Source: JAAFIP01 sp043728315 (GTDB lineage Bacteria; Pseudomonadota; Gammaproteobacteria; Burkholderiales; Burkholderiaceae_C). Taken from it: a DNA stretch of 42,862 bases. Under the pieces are notes generated by a model. It searched no databases. It was not told the origin of the DNA and saw nothing but the letters and a program-made list of their open reading frames with translations. Below, piece by piece: positions 1-6,856 of the stretch. The stretch covers positions 1 through 42,862 of the forward strand of contig JAYTMT010000128.1 of the NCBI GenBank assembly GCA_043728315.1, in the 5' to 3' direction. Position 1 is the first letter of the stretch, and the number at the start of each line of letters is the position of its first letter. Both the position numbers and the translations under genes were made by a program.

Positions 1-877
1 CCAGCGCGTTGCCGTGGTAGGTGCCACCCTGGTCGCCGGGCCCAAAACAGCACACTGCTTCACGCGCCAGCATGGCGCCGATGGGCACCCCACCGCCCAG
101 CCCTTTGCCCAGGGTCAGGATGTCGGGTTGCAGCGCTTGCGTCACAGCCCACTGGCTGTGTGCAAACAAGCTGCCGCAGCGGCCAATGCCGGTCTGCACC
201 TCGTCGAGGATCAGCAGCAGGCCGTGGGCATCACACAGCGCACGCAGTTGTGGCAGAAAGCTGGCGCTGGCCTCCACCACACCGGCTTCACCCTGGATGG
301 GCTCGACCAGCACCGCCACCACATCGGGTGTGATGGCGGCCCGCACCGCGTCGATGTTGTTGAACGGCAGCTTCACAAACCCCGGCACGGCCGGGCTGAA
401 GATGCGGTCAAACCCGGGTTTGCCGCTGGCCGCCATCATGGCCAGGCTGCGGCCGTGAAAGCTGTTCTCGAAGCTCAGGATGGTGCTGGCGCCGCCCCGC
501 ATCACCTGGCCAAACTTGCGCGCCAGCTTCACGGCGGCCTCGTTGGCCTCGCTGCCGCTGGTGCCAATGAAGACCCGGTCCAACCCGCTGAGTTGGGCCA
601 GCCGTTGGGCCAACAGCAGGGCCTGGTCGTTGTAAAAGCCTGGCCCGGCCTGCAGCAAGCGGCCGGCCTGTGTGCTGAGTGCTTTGGCGACTTGTGGCGG
701 CGCGTGGCCCAGCGTGTTGACGGCCCAGCCTTGCACCAGGTCCAGGTGGCGCTGGCCCGTGCTGTCCCACAGCCAGCTGCCCTGGCCACGCACAAACACC
801 TGGGCCGGGCGCGGCCCGAGGTGCATCAGCGCAGGTGGGCACAGGGCTGTGCAGGGGCTTGAAGTGGCAGCAGACAT
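1..877 (-). CDS. argD: Acetylornithine aminotransferase-like, 3' end outside window
   Basis: A fold-type I PLP-dependent class III aminotransferase, most like acetylornithine transaminase, which moves an amino group between N-acetylornithine and 2-oxoglutarate in cytosolic arginine synthesis. The reading frame runs from an ATG at 877 off the left edge, so 292 residues are visible and the C-terminal quarter is missing. Seen in it: GTSGSEANEAA (105-115), SFHGR (139-143), EPIQGEAGV (192-200), LDEVQTGIGR with the cofactor-ring aspartate D225, and LGKGLGGGVP with the Schiff-base lysine K258. A GGAA stretch precedes the ATG. The class assignment is firm. The choice of acetylornithine over succinylornithine, 4-aminobutyrate or another omega-amino substrate is inferred from overall resemblance. 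Confidence 0.85.
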   Translation of the reverse strand, partial: MSAATSSPCTALCPPALMHLGPRPAQVFVRGQGSWLWDSTGQRHLDLVQGWAVNTLGHAPPQVAKALSTQAGRLLQAGPGFYNDQALLLAQRLAQLSGLDRVFIGTSGSEANEAAVKLARKFGQVMRGGASTILSFENSFHGRSLAMMAASGKPGFDRIFSPAVPGFVKLPFNNIDAVRAAITPDVVAVLVEPIQGEAGVVEASASFLPQLRALCDAHGLLLILDEVQTGIGRCGSLFAHSQWAVTQALQPDILTLGKGLGGGVPIGAMLAREAVCCFGPGDQGGTYHGNAL

Positions 878-900
878 GGGGTTTCCGTTTCAGGGTTGGC

Positions 901-1089
901 TCAGGCTTTGGGGGTGATCCCAAGCCAGAAACCCATCGCGGCTGCGCAAAAAACAAAGGCCACGACGGGTGTCGTGGCCTGGGTGGGGGCCAGGTGCAAG
1001 GTTTGCACAGGCCGGTCAGCAACGATCCCGCTCAACGCTGGCGTCGAGCGCGGCGTCGCAAGCTGCGGACCGGTGTGGTGTGATTGCAC
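901..1089 (-). CDS. Possible small membrane protein upstream of argD
   Basis: A 62-residue open frame ending 23 bp before the argD start, on the same strand. Its C-terminal half holds a hydrophobic stretch (VVAFVFCAAAMGFWLG) followed by ITPKA, as in a one-helix membrane peptide, and its codons end mostly in G or C. Against it: no clear ribosome site precedes the ATG, the N-terminal half looks arbitrary, and a terminator-like hairpin (958-979) lies inside the frame. The true start could be further in. Function unknown. The alternative is untranslated leader of argD. Confidence 0.35.
   Translation of the reverse strand: MQSHHTGPQLATPRSTPALSGIVADRPVQTLHLAPTQATTPVVAFVFCAAAMGFWLGITPKA
950..979 (-). 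terminator. Hairpin plus T-tract reading toward argD
   Basis: Perfect 9-bp arms GGCCACGAC (958-966) and GTCGTGGCC (971-979) around a GGGT loop. On the minus strand the stem is followed by TTTGTTTTTT, the form of an intrinsic terminator. It sits about 75 bp before the argD start codon, so it could act as a leader attenuator or end transcripts arriving from further right. It also lies inside the possible small ORF 901-1089. On the plus strand no T-tract follows. Confidence 0.5.
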
Positions 1090-1161
1090 ATGGAGCGCGG
1101 ACCATAGCGGCGTGCCGCCGCGCCGTCAACACGACCTGTGGCCTGGCCGTCAACACAGCAC

Positions 1162-1177
1162 GGCATGGCACCATGCC
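1162..1177. repeat. Short palindrome before rlmJ
   Basis: GGCATGGCACCATGCC is a 7-bp inverted repeat with a 2-base centre, ending 6 bases before the rlmJ ATG. It could fold in the mRNA leader and limit initiation. An 11-base direct repeat (GCCGTCAACAC) lies just upstream around 1121 and 1147. Function unknown. Confidence 0.4.
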
Positions 1178-1182
1178 GCCCC

Positions 1183-2040
1183 ATGCTCGCTTACCGACAC
1201 GCCTTTCACGCTGGCAACCATGCCGATGTGCTCAAGCACGCCCTGCTGGTAGCGCTGCTGCGCCACATGAACGCCAAAGACAAAGCCTGGCGCCTGGTGG
1301 ACAGCCACGCCGGTGCCGGCGCCTACCTGCTGCACAGTGAGCAGGCACAAAAACACGCCGAGTACAAACAAGGCATGGCCAGGCTGTGGCAGGCACCAGA
1401 CCTGCCACCGCTGCTGGCCGACTACGTGGCACAGCTGCGCCTGTTCAACCCGGCCGATGACTTGACGCAATACCCCGGCTCACCGTGCATTGCGCGCAAT
1501 CTGATGCGGCCACAAGACCAGCTGCGCCTGTTTGAGCTGCACCCCACCGACCACACGCTGCTGGCCGAGCACTTTGCCGGCGACAAGCAGGTGCAGGTGC
1601 AGCAGGCCGATGGCTTTGTCGGCCTCAAATCGCAACTGCCACCACCCAGCCGGCGCGGTGTGCTGCTGATCGACCCCAGCTACGAGATCAAGACCGACTA
1701 CGCAGCGGTGGTCACCGCCTGCCGCGACGCGCTGACCCGGTTTGCCGAGGGCGTGATCCTGGTCTGGTATCCGCAACTGGACTTGCGTGAAGCCGCCCAA
1801 TTGCCCCAACGCCTGAAAGCCGTGGCCGACACCCAAGCCAAAAAAGGCTGGCTGCATGCCCGGCTGACGCTGGCCCTGCCCAATGCGCGGGGTTTTGGCA
1901 TGCTGGGCAGTGGTTTGGTGGTGATCAACCCGCCGCACACCCTGGCGCCCGCATTGCACGCAGCCTTGCCGGTGCTGGTGCGGCTGCTGGGCCAGTACGC
2001 CGGGGCCAGCCATCGGCTTGAGGTGTCGGCGGGCGCTTGA
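1183..2040 (+). CDS. rlmJ: 23S rRNA (adenine-2030-N6)-methyltransferase RlmJ
   Basis: RlmJ (YhiR) methylates A2030 of 23S rRNA using S-adenosylmethionine. The 285-residue product has close to the usual length and starts MLAYRHAFHAGNHADVLKH, the family's characteristic N-terminus, which fixes the ATG at 1183 rather than in-frame starts upstream. DSHAGAGAY (about 39-47) is the SAM-binding loop, and LLIDPSYE (about 163-170) is the DPxY-type catalytic motif of N6-adenine methylases. The leader has no strong ribosome site but carries a short perfect palindrome (1162-1177). It is divergent from the argD side and convergent with the panE-like gene. Identification is firm. Confidence 0.93.
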   Translation: MLAYRHAFHAGNHADVLKHALLVALLRHMNAKDKAWRLVDSHAGAGAYLLHSEQAQKHAEYKQGMARLWQAPDLPPLLADYVAQLRLFNPADDLTQYPGSPCIARNLMRPQDQLRLFELHPTDHTLLAEHFAGDKQVQVQQADGFVGLKSQLPPPSRRGVLLIDPSYEIKTDYAAVVTACRDALTRFAEGVILVWYPQLDLREAAQLPQRLKAVADTQAKKGWLHARLTLALPNARGFGMLGSGLVVINPPHTLAPALHAALPVLVRLLGQYAGASHRLEVSAGA

Positions 2041-2095
2041 GCTGGTGTTGACTGGTGTGCGGTGCGCCATGCACCACCCCGATGTCAGCGTTGCC

Positions 2096-3136
2096 TCAAA
2101 CCCCCAGCGCCTCGCGCAGCAGGCGGCCTTTGACCGGGCGCCGGTGCTCAGGCCAGGCCCGCACCAGCTCGCCCATGCGGGCATTGCGCGGCGCCAGGGT
2201 GCGGGCACGGGTGGCCAGGCGCATCACCTCGCCGTTGATCGCGTCCACCTCGGTGCTGCGGCCACGCGCCAGGTCGTCGGCCATGCTGGACCGGGCCTGG
2301 GCATCAATGCGCAGCATGCGGGCGGCCACCAACCGGAACAGCGGTGTGGGCAGGCGCAGCATCCACGGCAGCCAGCTGGCCGGCAGTGGCGCCAGTGACG
2401 CCGGCTGGATGTTGGCGCGGTGCAGCACCGACAGCGCCTCGGCCACCAGCGCGGCGGTGCAGCAGCGCAGGTCACGGTCCAGCAACTGGGCGCGCAGCGG
2501 CAGGCCGCTGAGCGCATTGACCGAGTTGTTCAGGTTGAGCAGCAGCTTGCCCCACTGCACCGGCGCCAGGTCGGCATGCAGGTCCAGCGCCAGGCCGGCG
2601 CTGGCCAGCAGGGCCAGCCAGGGCTGCAGCAGGCTGTGCGCTTGCGCCGCCAACTGGCCGGCGCTGCCCCGGTGCAGGTGGCCGGGGCCCAACTCGGCCA
2701 CGTTGTACGGCACCATCGCCGGCAGCACGGTGAGCTGGGGCGCTGCGGCTTGCGCGGTGGCCGCGTTGGCCAGGCCGTTTTGCATCGACAACACCAGTGT
2801 GCCGGTGGGCAGATGGGCGGCCAGCTCCAGCGCAGCAGCCTGGGTGGCGCCACTTTTCACGCACAGCAGCACCAGCAGCGGCGCGCTGCCCAGGTCGCCC
2901 GGCACGCTGGCATGCAGGCGCAGGGCGTCGGCCGGCAGCACGGCGCGGCCTTTGTCGCGGTCGGTCAGGGTCAGGCCATGCTGGGCCAGTGCGGCCAGCA
3001 TGCGCGGCCGGCCGACAAAATGCACCAGCGCACCAGCCGCCTGCAGCCGGCCGCCCAACCAGCAGCCGATGCTGCCAGCGCCCATCACCAAAACCGCGCC
3101 GGGCAGGGCAGGCACGCTGGGACGGGGTGTGGGCAT
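2096..3136 (-). CDS. panE: 2-dehydropantoate 2-reductase family protein
   Basis: A ketopantoate reductase (ApbA/PanE) family enzyme; the classic member reduces 2-dehydropantoate to pantoate with NADPH in coenzyme A synthesis. The product is 346 residues. The nucleotide-binding loop GAGSIGCWLGGRL lies near the N-terminus (about 18-30). KSGATQ follows the Rossmann half, MQNGL marks the conserved active-site region, and the C-terminal helical half contains KLLLNLNNSVNAL, where the family has its catalytic lysine and asparagine. The ATG at 3136 puts the glycine loop at the usual distance; a longer frame to 3253 adds 39 residues of unlikely sequence that cover the dcd promoter region. The genome may hold paralogues, so true PanE activity is not certain. 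Confidence 0.78.
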   Translation of the reverse strand: MPTPRPSVPALPGAVLVMGAGSIGCWLGGRLQAAGALVHFVGRPRMLAALAQHGLTLTDRDKGRAVLPADALRLHASVPGDLGSAPLLVLLCVKSGATQAAALELAAHLPTGTLVLSMQNGLANAATAQAAAPQLTVLPAMVPYNVAELGPGHLHRGSAGQLAAQAHSLLQPWLALLASAGLALDLHADLAPVQWGKLLLNLNNSVNALSGLPLRAQLLDRDLRCCTAALVAEALSVLHRANIQPASLAPLPASWLPWMLRLPTPLFRLVAARMLRIDAQARSSMADDLARGRSTEVDAINGEVMRLATRARTLAPRNARMGELVRAWPEHRRPVKGRLLREALGV

Positions 3137-3273
3137 GGCGTGGCGGTGGTGGGCGTGGTCGGAGATGCCGGCATTCTCACAGCGCACCGGCCGGCGCCCG
3201 CCGCCCGGGCTGCGGGGTGGGGCAGACCCCCACCTAGAATCCGACAAATTCAAGCGCGGCAGTGGGGCAAGTG

Positions 3274-3843
3274 ATGAGCATCAAGAGTGACAAATGGATC
3301 CGCCGCATGGCCGAGCAGACCGGCATGATTGAGCCGTTTGAGCCCGGCCAGGTGCGCCACGCGGCCGACGGGCAGAAGATCGTCAGCTACGGCACCAGCA
3401 GCTACGGCTACGACGTGCGCTGCGCACGCGAGTTCAAGGTCTTCACCAACGTGTACTCCACCGTGGTGGACCCGAAGAACTTTGATGAACGCAGCTTTGT
3501 CGACATCGAGGCCGACATCTGCACCATCCCGCCCAACAGTTTTGCGCTGGCGCGCACGGTGGAATATTTCCGCATCCCACGCAACGTGCTGACCATCTGC
3601 CTGGGCAAATCCACCTACGCGCGCTGCGGCATCATCGTCAACGTCACACCATTCGAGCCCGAGTGGGAGGGTTTTGTGACGCTGGAGTTCAGCAACACCA
3701 CGCCGCTGCCGGCGCGCATCTACGCCGGTGAGGGCTGCGCCCAGGTGTTGTTCTTCGAGAGTGATGAGGTCTGCGAGACCAGCTACAAAGACCGGGGTGG
3801 CAAGTACCAGGGCCAGCGCGGTGTGACGCTGCCGAAAGCCTGA
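3274..3843 (+). CDS. dcd: dCTP deaminase
   Basis: Deaminates dCTP to dUTP, the first step toward dTMP in many proteobacteria; a soluble homotrimer. The 189-residue product begins MSIKSDKWIRRMAEQ, the common betaproteobacterial start, so the ATG at 3274 is preferred to the GTG at 3262. Motifs seen: SYGTSSYGYDVRCAREF, PNSFALARTVEYFRIPRN, GKSTYARCGIIVNVTPFEPE with the catalytic glutamate region, and AQVLFFESDE near the end. It is divergent from the panE-like gene. A 12-bp tandem array starts at its stop codon. Confidence 0.96.
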   Translation: MSIKSDKWIRRMAEQTGMIEPFEPGQVRHAADGQKIVSYGTSSYGYDVRCAREFKVFTNVYSTVVDPKNFDERSFVDIEADICTIPPNSFALARTVEYFRIPRNVLTICLGKSTYARCGIIVNVTPFEPEWEGFVTLEFSNTTPLPARIYAGEGCAQVLFFESDEVCETSYKDRGGKYQGQRGVTLPKA

Positions 3844-3912
3844 AACACAGCCTGAAACGCAGCCCGAAACGCAGCCCGAAACGCAGCCTGAAACGCAGCC
3901 CGAAACCCGGCT
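3841..3912. repeat. Six 12-bp tandem repeats at the end of dcd
   Basis: Six head-to-tail units of the form YGAAACGCAGCC. The first unit's TGA is the dcd stop codon; the second to fifth units are nearly identical and the outer two have diverged. The period is a multiple of three, so losing the stop codon would give an in-frame tail. It fills most of the 104-bp gap to the ypfJ-like gene. It probably arose by replication slippage. Confidence 0.9.
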
Positions 3913-3947
3913 TGACAGCTGCCTGAACAAACCCACCGGAGACGACC

Positions 3948-4844
3948 ATGAAATGGGAAGGCGACCGCCAGAGCGACAACGTCGAAGACCGGCGTGATGG
4001 TGGAGGCGGCGGTGGCGGGGGCGGTGGCCTGCGGATTGGTGGGCGCGGCATCGGCCTGGGTTCGGTGGCCATCGCGCTGGTGGCGGGCTGGGTGTTTGGC
4101 ATCAACCCGCTCACCGTGCTGGGCCTGCTGGACGGCAGTGGTGGTGGCCCCGCGCCGCAAGCGCAGACGGCACCCGGCCCGGCTGCCAAGCCACCGGCGC
4201 AAGACCGCCAGGCCGCGTTTGTGTCCACCGTGCTGGCCGACACCGAGGACGTGTGGCGTGAGCAGTTCAAGGCCTTGGGCAAGGCCTACCAAGACCCCAA
4301 GCTTGTTTTGTTCCGCGGCACCACGCCCACCGCCTGCGGCCGGGGTGAATCAGCGATGGGCCCGTTTTATTGCCCGGGTGATTTGAAGGTCTACATCGAC
4401 CTGGCGTTTTACGACACGCTGCGCAGCAAGCTGGGCGCGCCGGGTGACTTTGCCCAGGCCTATGTGGTGGCGCATGAGGTGGGCCACCATGTGCAAAACC
4501 TGCTGGGCATTTCGGCCAAGGTGGACGCCCAGCGCGGCAAGCTGTCCGAGGCCAAGATGAATGCGCTGTCGGTGCGCGTGGAGTTGCAGGCGGATTGCCT
4601 GGCCGGTGTGTGGGCCTTCCAGGGCAACCGGCTCAAGCAGATGCTGGAGCAGGGTGATGTGGAAGAGGCGCTGAACGCCGCGTCGCAAATTGGTGACGAC
4701 AAGCTGCAGCAGCAATCCCAGGGCACGGTGCGGCCCGAGAGCTTTACCCACGGCAGCAGCGCGCAGCGCGTGAGCTGGTTCAAGCGCGGCATGACGGCCG
4801 GCCGCATGGCCGACTGCAATACCTTCGATACCAAAGCGCTGTAG
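3948..4844 (+). CDS. ypfJ: YpfJ-family neutral zinc metallopeptidase
   Basis: A predicted membrane-anchored zinc protease of the YpfJ/neutral zinc metallopeptidase family, whose substrates are largely unknown. The 298-residue protein opens MKWEGDRQSDNVEDRR, typical of the family, then has a run of ten glycines (18-27), one membrane segment (about 38-62), a Pro/Ala/Gln linker, and the peptidase domain. The zinc motif is HEVGHH (176-181) with catalytic E177; a downstream ELQADCLAGVW supplies the probable third ligand region. A GGAG ribosome site lies 7 bases before the ATG. The glycine run is encoded by GGX codons prone to slippage. Family assignment is firm; biological role unknown. Confidence 0.9.
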   Translation: MKWEGDRQSDNVEDRRDGGGGGGGGGGLRIGGRGIGLGSVAIALVAGWVFGINPLTVLGLLDGSGGGPAPQAQTAPGPAAKPPAQDRQAAFVSTVLADTEDVWREQFKALGKAYQDPKLVLFRGTTPTACGRGESAMGPFYCPGDLKVYIDLAFYDTLRSKLGAPGDFAQAYVVAHEVGHHVQNLLGISAKVDAQRGKLSEAKMNALSVRVELQADCLAGVWAFQGNRLKQMLEQGDVEEALNAASQIGDDKLQQQSQGTVRPESFTHGSSAQRVSWFKRGMTAGRMADCNTFDTKAL

Positions 4845-4926
4845 GCCAAGGCCTGACGGCCCGCAGCTGGCCAGTTCAGCGGCCGGCGCGCCGCCGCCGG
4901 GCCAGCCAGCCCACCACGATCAAGCC

Positions 4927-4967
4927 ATCCACCCCCTGCGCCCGCCCGCCTGGCCGGGGGGGTGGAT
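4927..4967. terminator. Inverted repeat between convergent genes
   Basis: ATCCACCCCC (4927-4936) pairs with GGGGGTGGAT (4958-4967) across a GC-rich 21-base loop. It sits in the 139-bp gap between the ypfJ-like gene and the convergent flavoprotein gene, where a bidirectional terminator would be expected. Neither side has a T-tract, so efficient intrinsic termination is doubtful. Confidence 0.4.
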
Positions 4968-4983
4968 CAACCCCAGGCCTTGC

Positions 4984-6135
4984 TCAGACCGGCAAGCTGC
5001 CCGGCAGCAGGATGCTGCGGTCCACCTGGTGGATGTTGGTGCGGCCACAAAACGCCATGGTCACGTCCAGCTCCTTGTGCAGGATTTGCAGCGCCTTGCT
5101 CACACCCGCCTCGCCCATCGCGCCCAGGCCGTAGGCCATGGCCCGGCCGATGTAGGTGCCACGGGCGCCCAGCGCCCAGGCCTTGAGCACGTCTTGGCCG
5201 CTGCGGATGCCACCGTCCATGTGCACCTCCAGCTTGGTGCCCACGGCGGCCACGATGGCCGGCAGCGCGGCAATGCTGGACGGCGCGCCGTCCAGTTGGC
5301 GGCCGCCGTGGTTGCTGACGACGATGGCGTCGGCGCCGCTCTCAGCCGCCAGCCTGGCGTCTTCCACGTCCATGATGCCCTTCAAGATCAGCTTGCCGCC
5401 CCACTGCTTTTTGACCCACTCCACATCGGACCAACTCAAGCGCGGGTCAAACTGCTCGTTGGTCCAGGCGGCCAGTGAGCTCATGTCGCTCACATCTTTG
5501 ACATGCCCCACCAGGTTGCCAAAGCTGCGGCGTTTGGTGCCCAGCATGCCCAGGCACCAGCGCGGTTTCATCATCAGGTTGACGATGTTGGCCAGGGTGG
5601 GCCGGGGCGGCGCCGTGAGGCCGTTTTTCAAATCCTTGTGGCGCTGGCCGATCACCTGCAGGTCGAGTGTGAGCACCAGCGCGCTGCATTTCGCGGCCTT
5701 GCAGCGTTCGATCATCTTCACCATGGCGTTGCGGTCACGCATCATGTAGAGCTGAAACCAGAACGGTGCGCTGGTGTGCTCGGCAATGTCCTCGATGGAG
5801 CAGATGCTCATGGTGGACAGCGTGAACGGAATGCCGAACTTTTCTGCCGCCCGCGCTGCGTGGATCTCGCCGTCCGCATGCTGCATGCCGGTGAGGCCCA
5901 CCGGCGCAATGGATACCGGCATCTTGGCCGGGCAGCCGACCATGGTGGTGGCGGTGCTGCGGTTCTCCATGTTCACCGCCACCCGCTGGCGCAGCTTGAT
6001 GCCCTGGAAGTCATCCGTGTTGGCGCGGTAGGTGCTCTCGGTCCACGAGCCGGAGTCGGCATAGTCGTAGAACATGCGCGGCACGCGTTTTTGCGCCAGC
6101 ACGCGCAGGTCTTCGATATTGGTGATCACGGCCAC
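4984..6135 (-). CDS. lldD: FMN-dependent alpha-hydroxy-acid dehydrogenase (L-lactate type)
   Basis: Oxidises an L-2-hydroxy acid, probably L-lactate to pyruvate, with FMN; LldD members pass electrons to quinone at the inner membrane. The 383-residue protein has the usual length. Seen: FYDYADSG near the N-terminus (22-29), SIAPVGLTGMQHADGE (75-90), the FMN-contact LTLDLQ (155-160), SNHGGRQLDG with active-site H276 and R279, and HMDGGIRSGQDVLKAWALGA in the C-terminal phosphate-binding part. The start is a GTG at 6135; AGGAG stands about 6 bases before it. Glycolate or mandelate oxidases share these motifs, so the substrate is inferred from overall resemblance to lactate dehydrogenases. Confidence 0.85.
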   Translation of the reverse strand: MAVITNIEDLRVLAQKRVPRMFYDYADSGSWTESTYRANTDDFQGIKLRQRVAVNMENRSTATTMVGCPAKMPVSIAPVGLTGMQHADGEIHAARAAEKFGIPFTLSTMSICSIEDIAEHTSAPFWFQLYMMRDRNAMVKMIERCKAAKCSALVLTLDLQVIGQRHKDLKNGLTAPPRPTLANIVNLMMKPRWCLGMLGTKRRSFGNLVGHVKDVSDMSSLAAWTNEQFDPRLSWSDVEWVKKQWGGKLILKGIMDVEDARLAAESGADAIVVSNHGGRQLDGAPSSIAALPAIVAAVGTKLEVHMDGGIRSGQDVLKAWALGARGTYIGRAMAYGLGAMGEAGVSKALQILHKELDVTMAFCGRTNIHQVDRSILLPGSLPV

Positions 6136-6210
6136 GGAGGTCTCCTGTTACTGAGCGTGATGGTAGCCGCAGTGTTTCGGCCCGGGCGTGAAACCCGGCC
6201 TGGGGCGCTT

Positions 6211-6277
6211 GAAAAAATTTCCATGCGGCCAGGTCCCGGGCGTCGACAGTGTGGCCCGATCGCCACCTGGCAGCCGC
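6211..6277 (-). terminator. Terminator after the argH-lipoprotein operon
   Basis: On the minus strand, GCGG then CCAGGT pairs with ACCTGG then CCGC across a roughly 30-base loop, with small bulges, followed by ATGGAAATTTTTTC. The stem begins right at the lipoprotein gene's stop codon (6278). Position and T-tract fit an intrinsic terminator for transcripts coming from argH. Confidence 0.55.
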
Positions 6278-6856
6278 TCAGGGCGCGTCGACCCCGATCA
6301 ATGCGGCCAGGGCCGCAGTGTCCATCGAGCCGGCGCGGGTGACCGTCGTGCCGGTGCGCAGGTTGCGCGTGATCGTGAACGGGACGGACTCGATGCCGAG
6401 GTTGTTGAACAGCTGGGTATTGCTCTTGAGCGCTTCTTCGATGGCTGGCGCCACATTGGCCGATGCCGAGATGCCGCCCTGGCCGGCGGTCATCGACTTT
6501 TCGTGTTCCATCATGCTTTGTGCCGGGTCTGCCGCAGAGAGCAGGGCCGCGCCCTGGCTGGAGCTGGTGGCATTCAGCAGCCCGACCGGGATCCAGACGA
6601 ACTTGGCCTTCTTGTGCAACGGCACCGACGCCGTCCAGAGACGGGCACAGTGCCCACACTGGGCATCGAAGAACACATAAACCGGGTTCGAATTCATCAT
6701 GGCGCCGGCGGTGAAACCCCGCGCCTCGGCGGACACAATCTCGACCGACGGGCTGCGCTTGGGCGCGGCACTGGGCGCTGGCTCCTGTTTGGAGCAGGCC
6801 GCGAGGCCCAGGCATAAGGCGAACAGGCCGGCGAGGAAATAGCGGGTGTGGGTCAT
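6278..6856 (-). CDS. Thioredoxin-fold lipoprotein, DsbC/DsbG-like
   Basis: A predicted lipoprotein with a thioredoxin fold, likely acting on disulfides in the cell envelope. The 192-residue product has a signal peptide ending in lipobox LAAC with acylated C21. The redox motif is CGHC (C67, C70) after VYVFFDAQ, and a cis-proline site is visible as SVPFTI. DsbG/DsbC proteins have an N-terminal dimerisation domain; here only about 30 residues separate the lipobox from the thioredoxin fold, so it may be a short or monomeric variant. Its start overlaps the argH stop by 4 bp (ATGA), so the two are probably translationally coupled although functionally unrelated. Oxidase, reductase or isomerase activity cannot be decided from the sequence. 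Confidence 0.8.
   Translation of the reverse strand: MTHTRYFLAGLFALCLGLAACSKQEPAPSAAPKRSPSVEIVSAEARGFTAGAMMNSNPVYVFFDAQCGHCARLWTASVPLHKKAKFVWIPVGLLNATSSSQGAALLSAADPAQSMMEHEKSMTAGQGGISASANVAPAIEEALKSNTQLFNNLGIESVPFTITRNLRTGTTVTRAGSMDTAALAALIGVDAP

Noticed and set aside
3136..3253. Upstream start of the panE-like gene at 3253
   Set aside because: It adds 39 residues unlike the family and would cover the dcd promoter region; the ATG at 3136 fits the Rossmann loop.
2018..3290. Long plus-strand frames opposite the panE-like gene
   Set aside because: They are the other-strand shadows common in GC-rich DNA; the minus strand has a clear Rossmann-fold protein.
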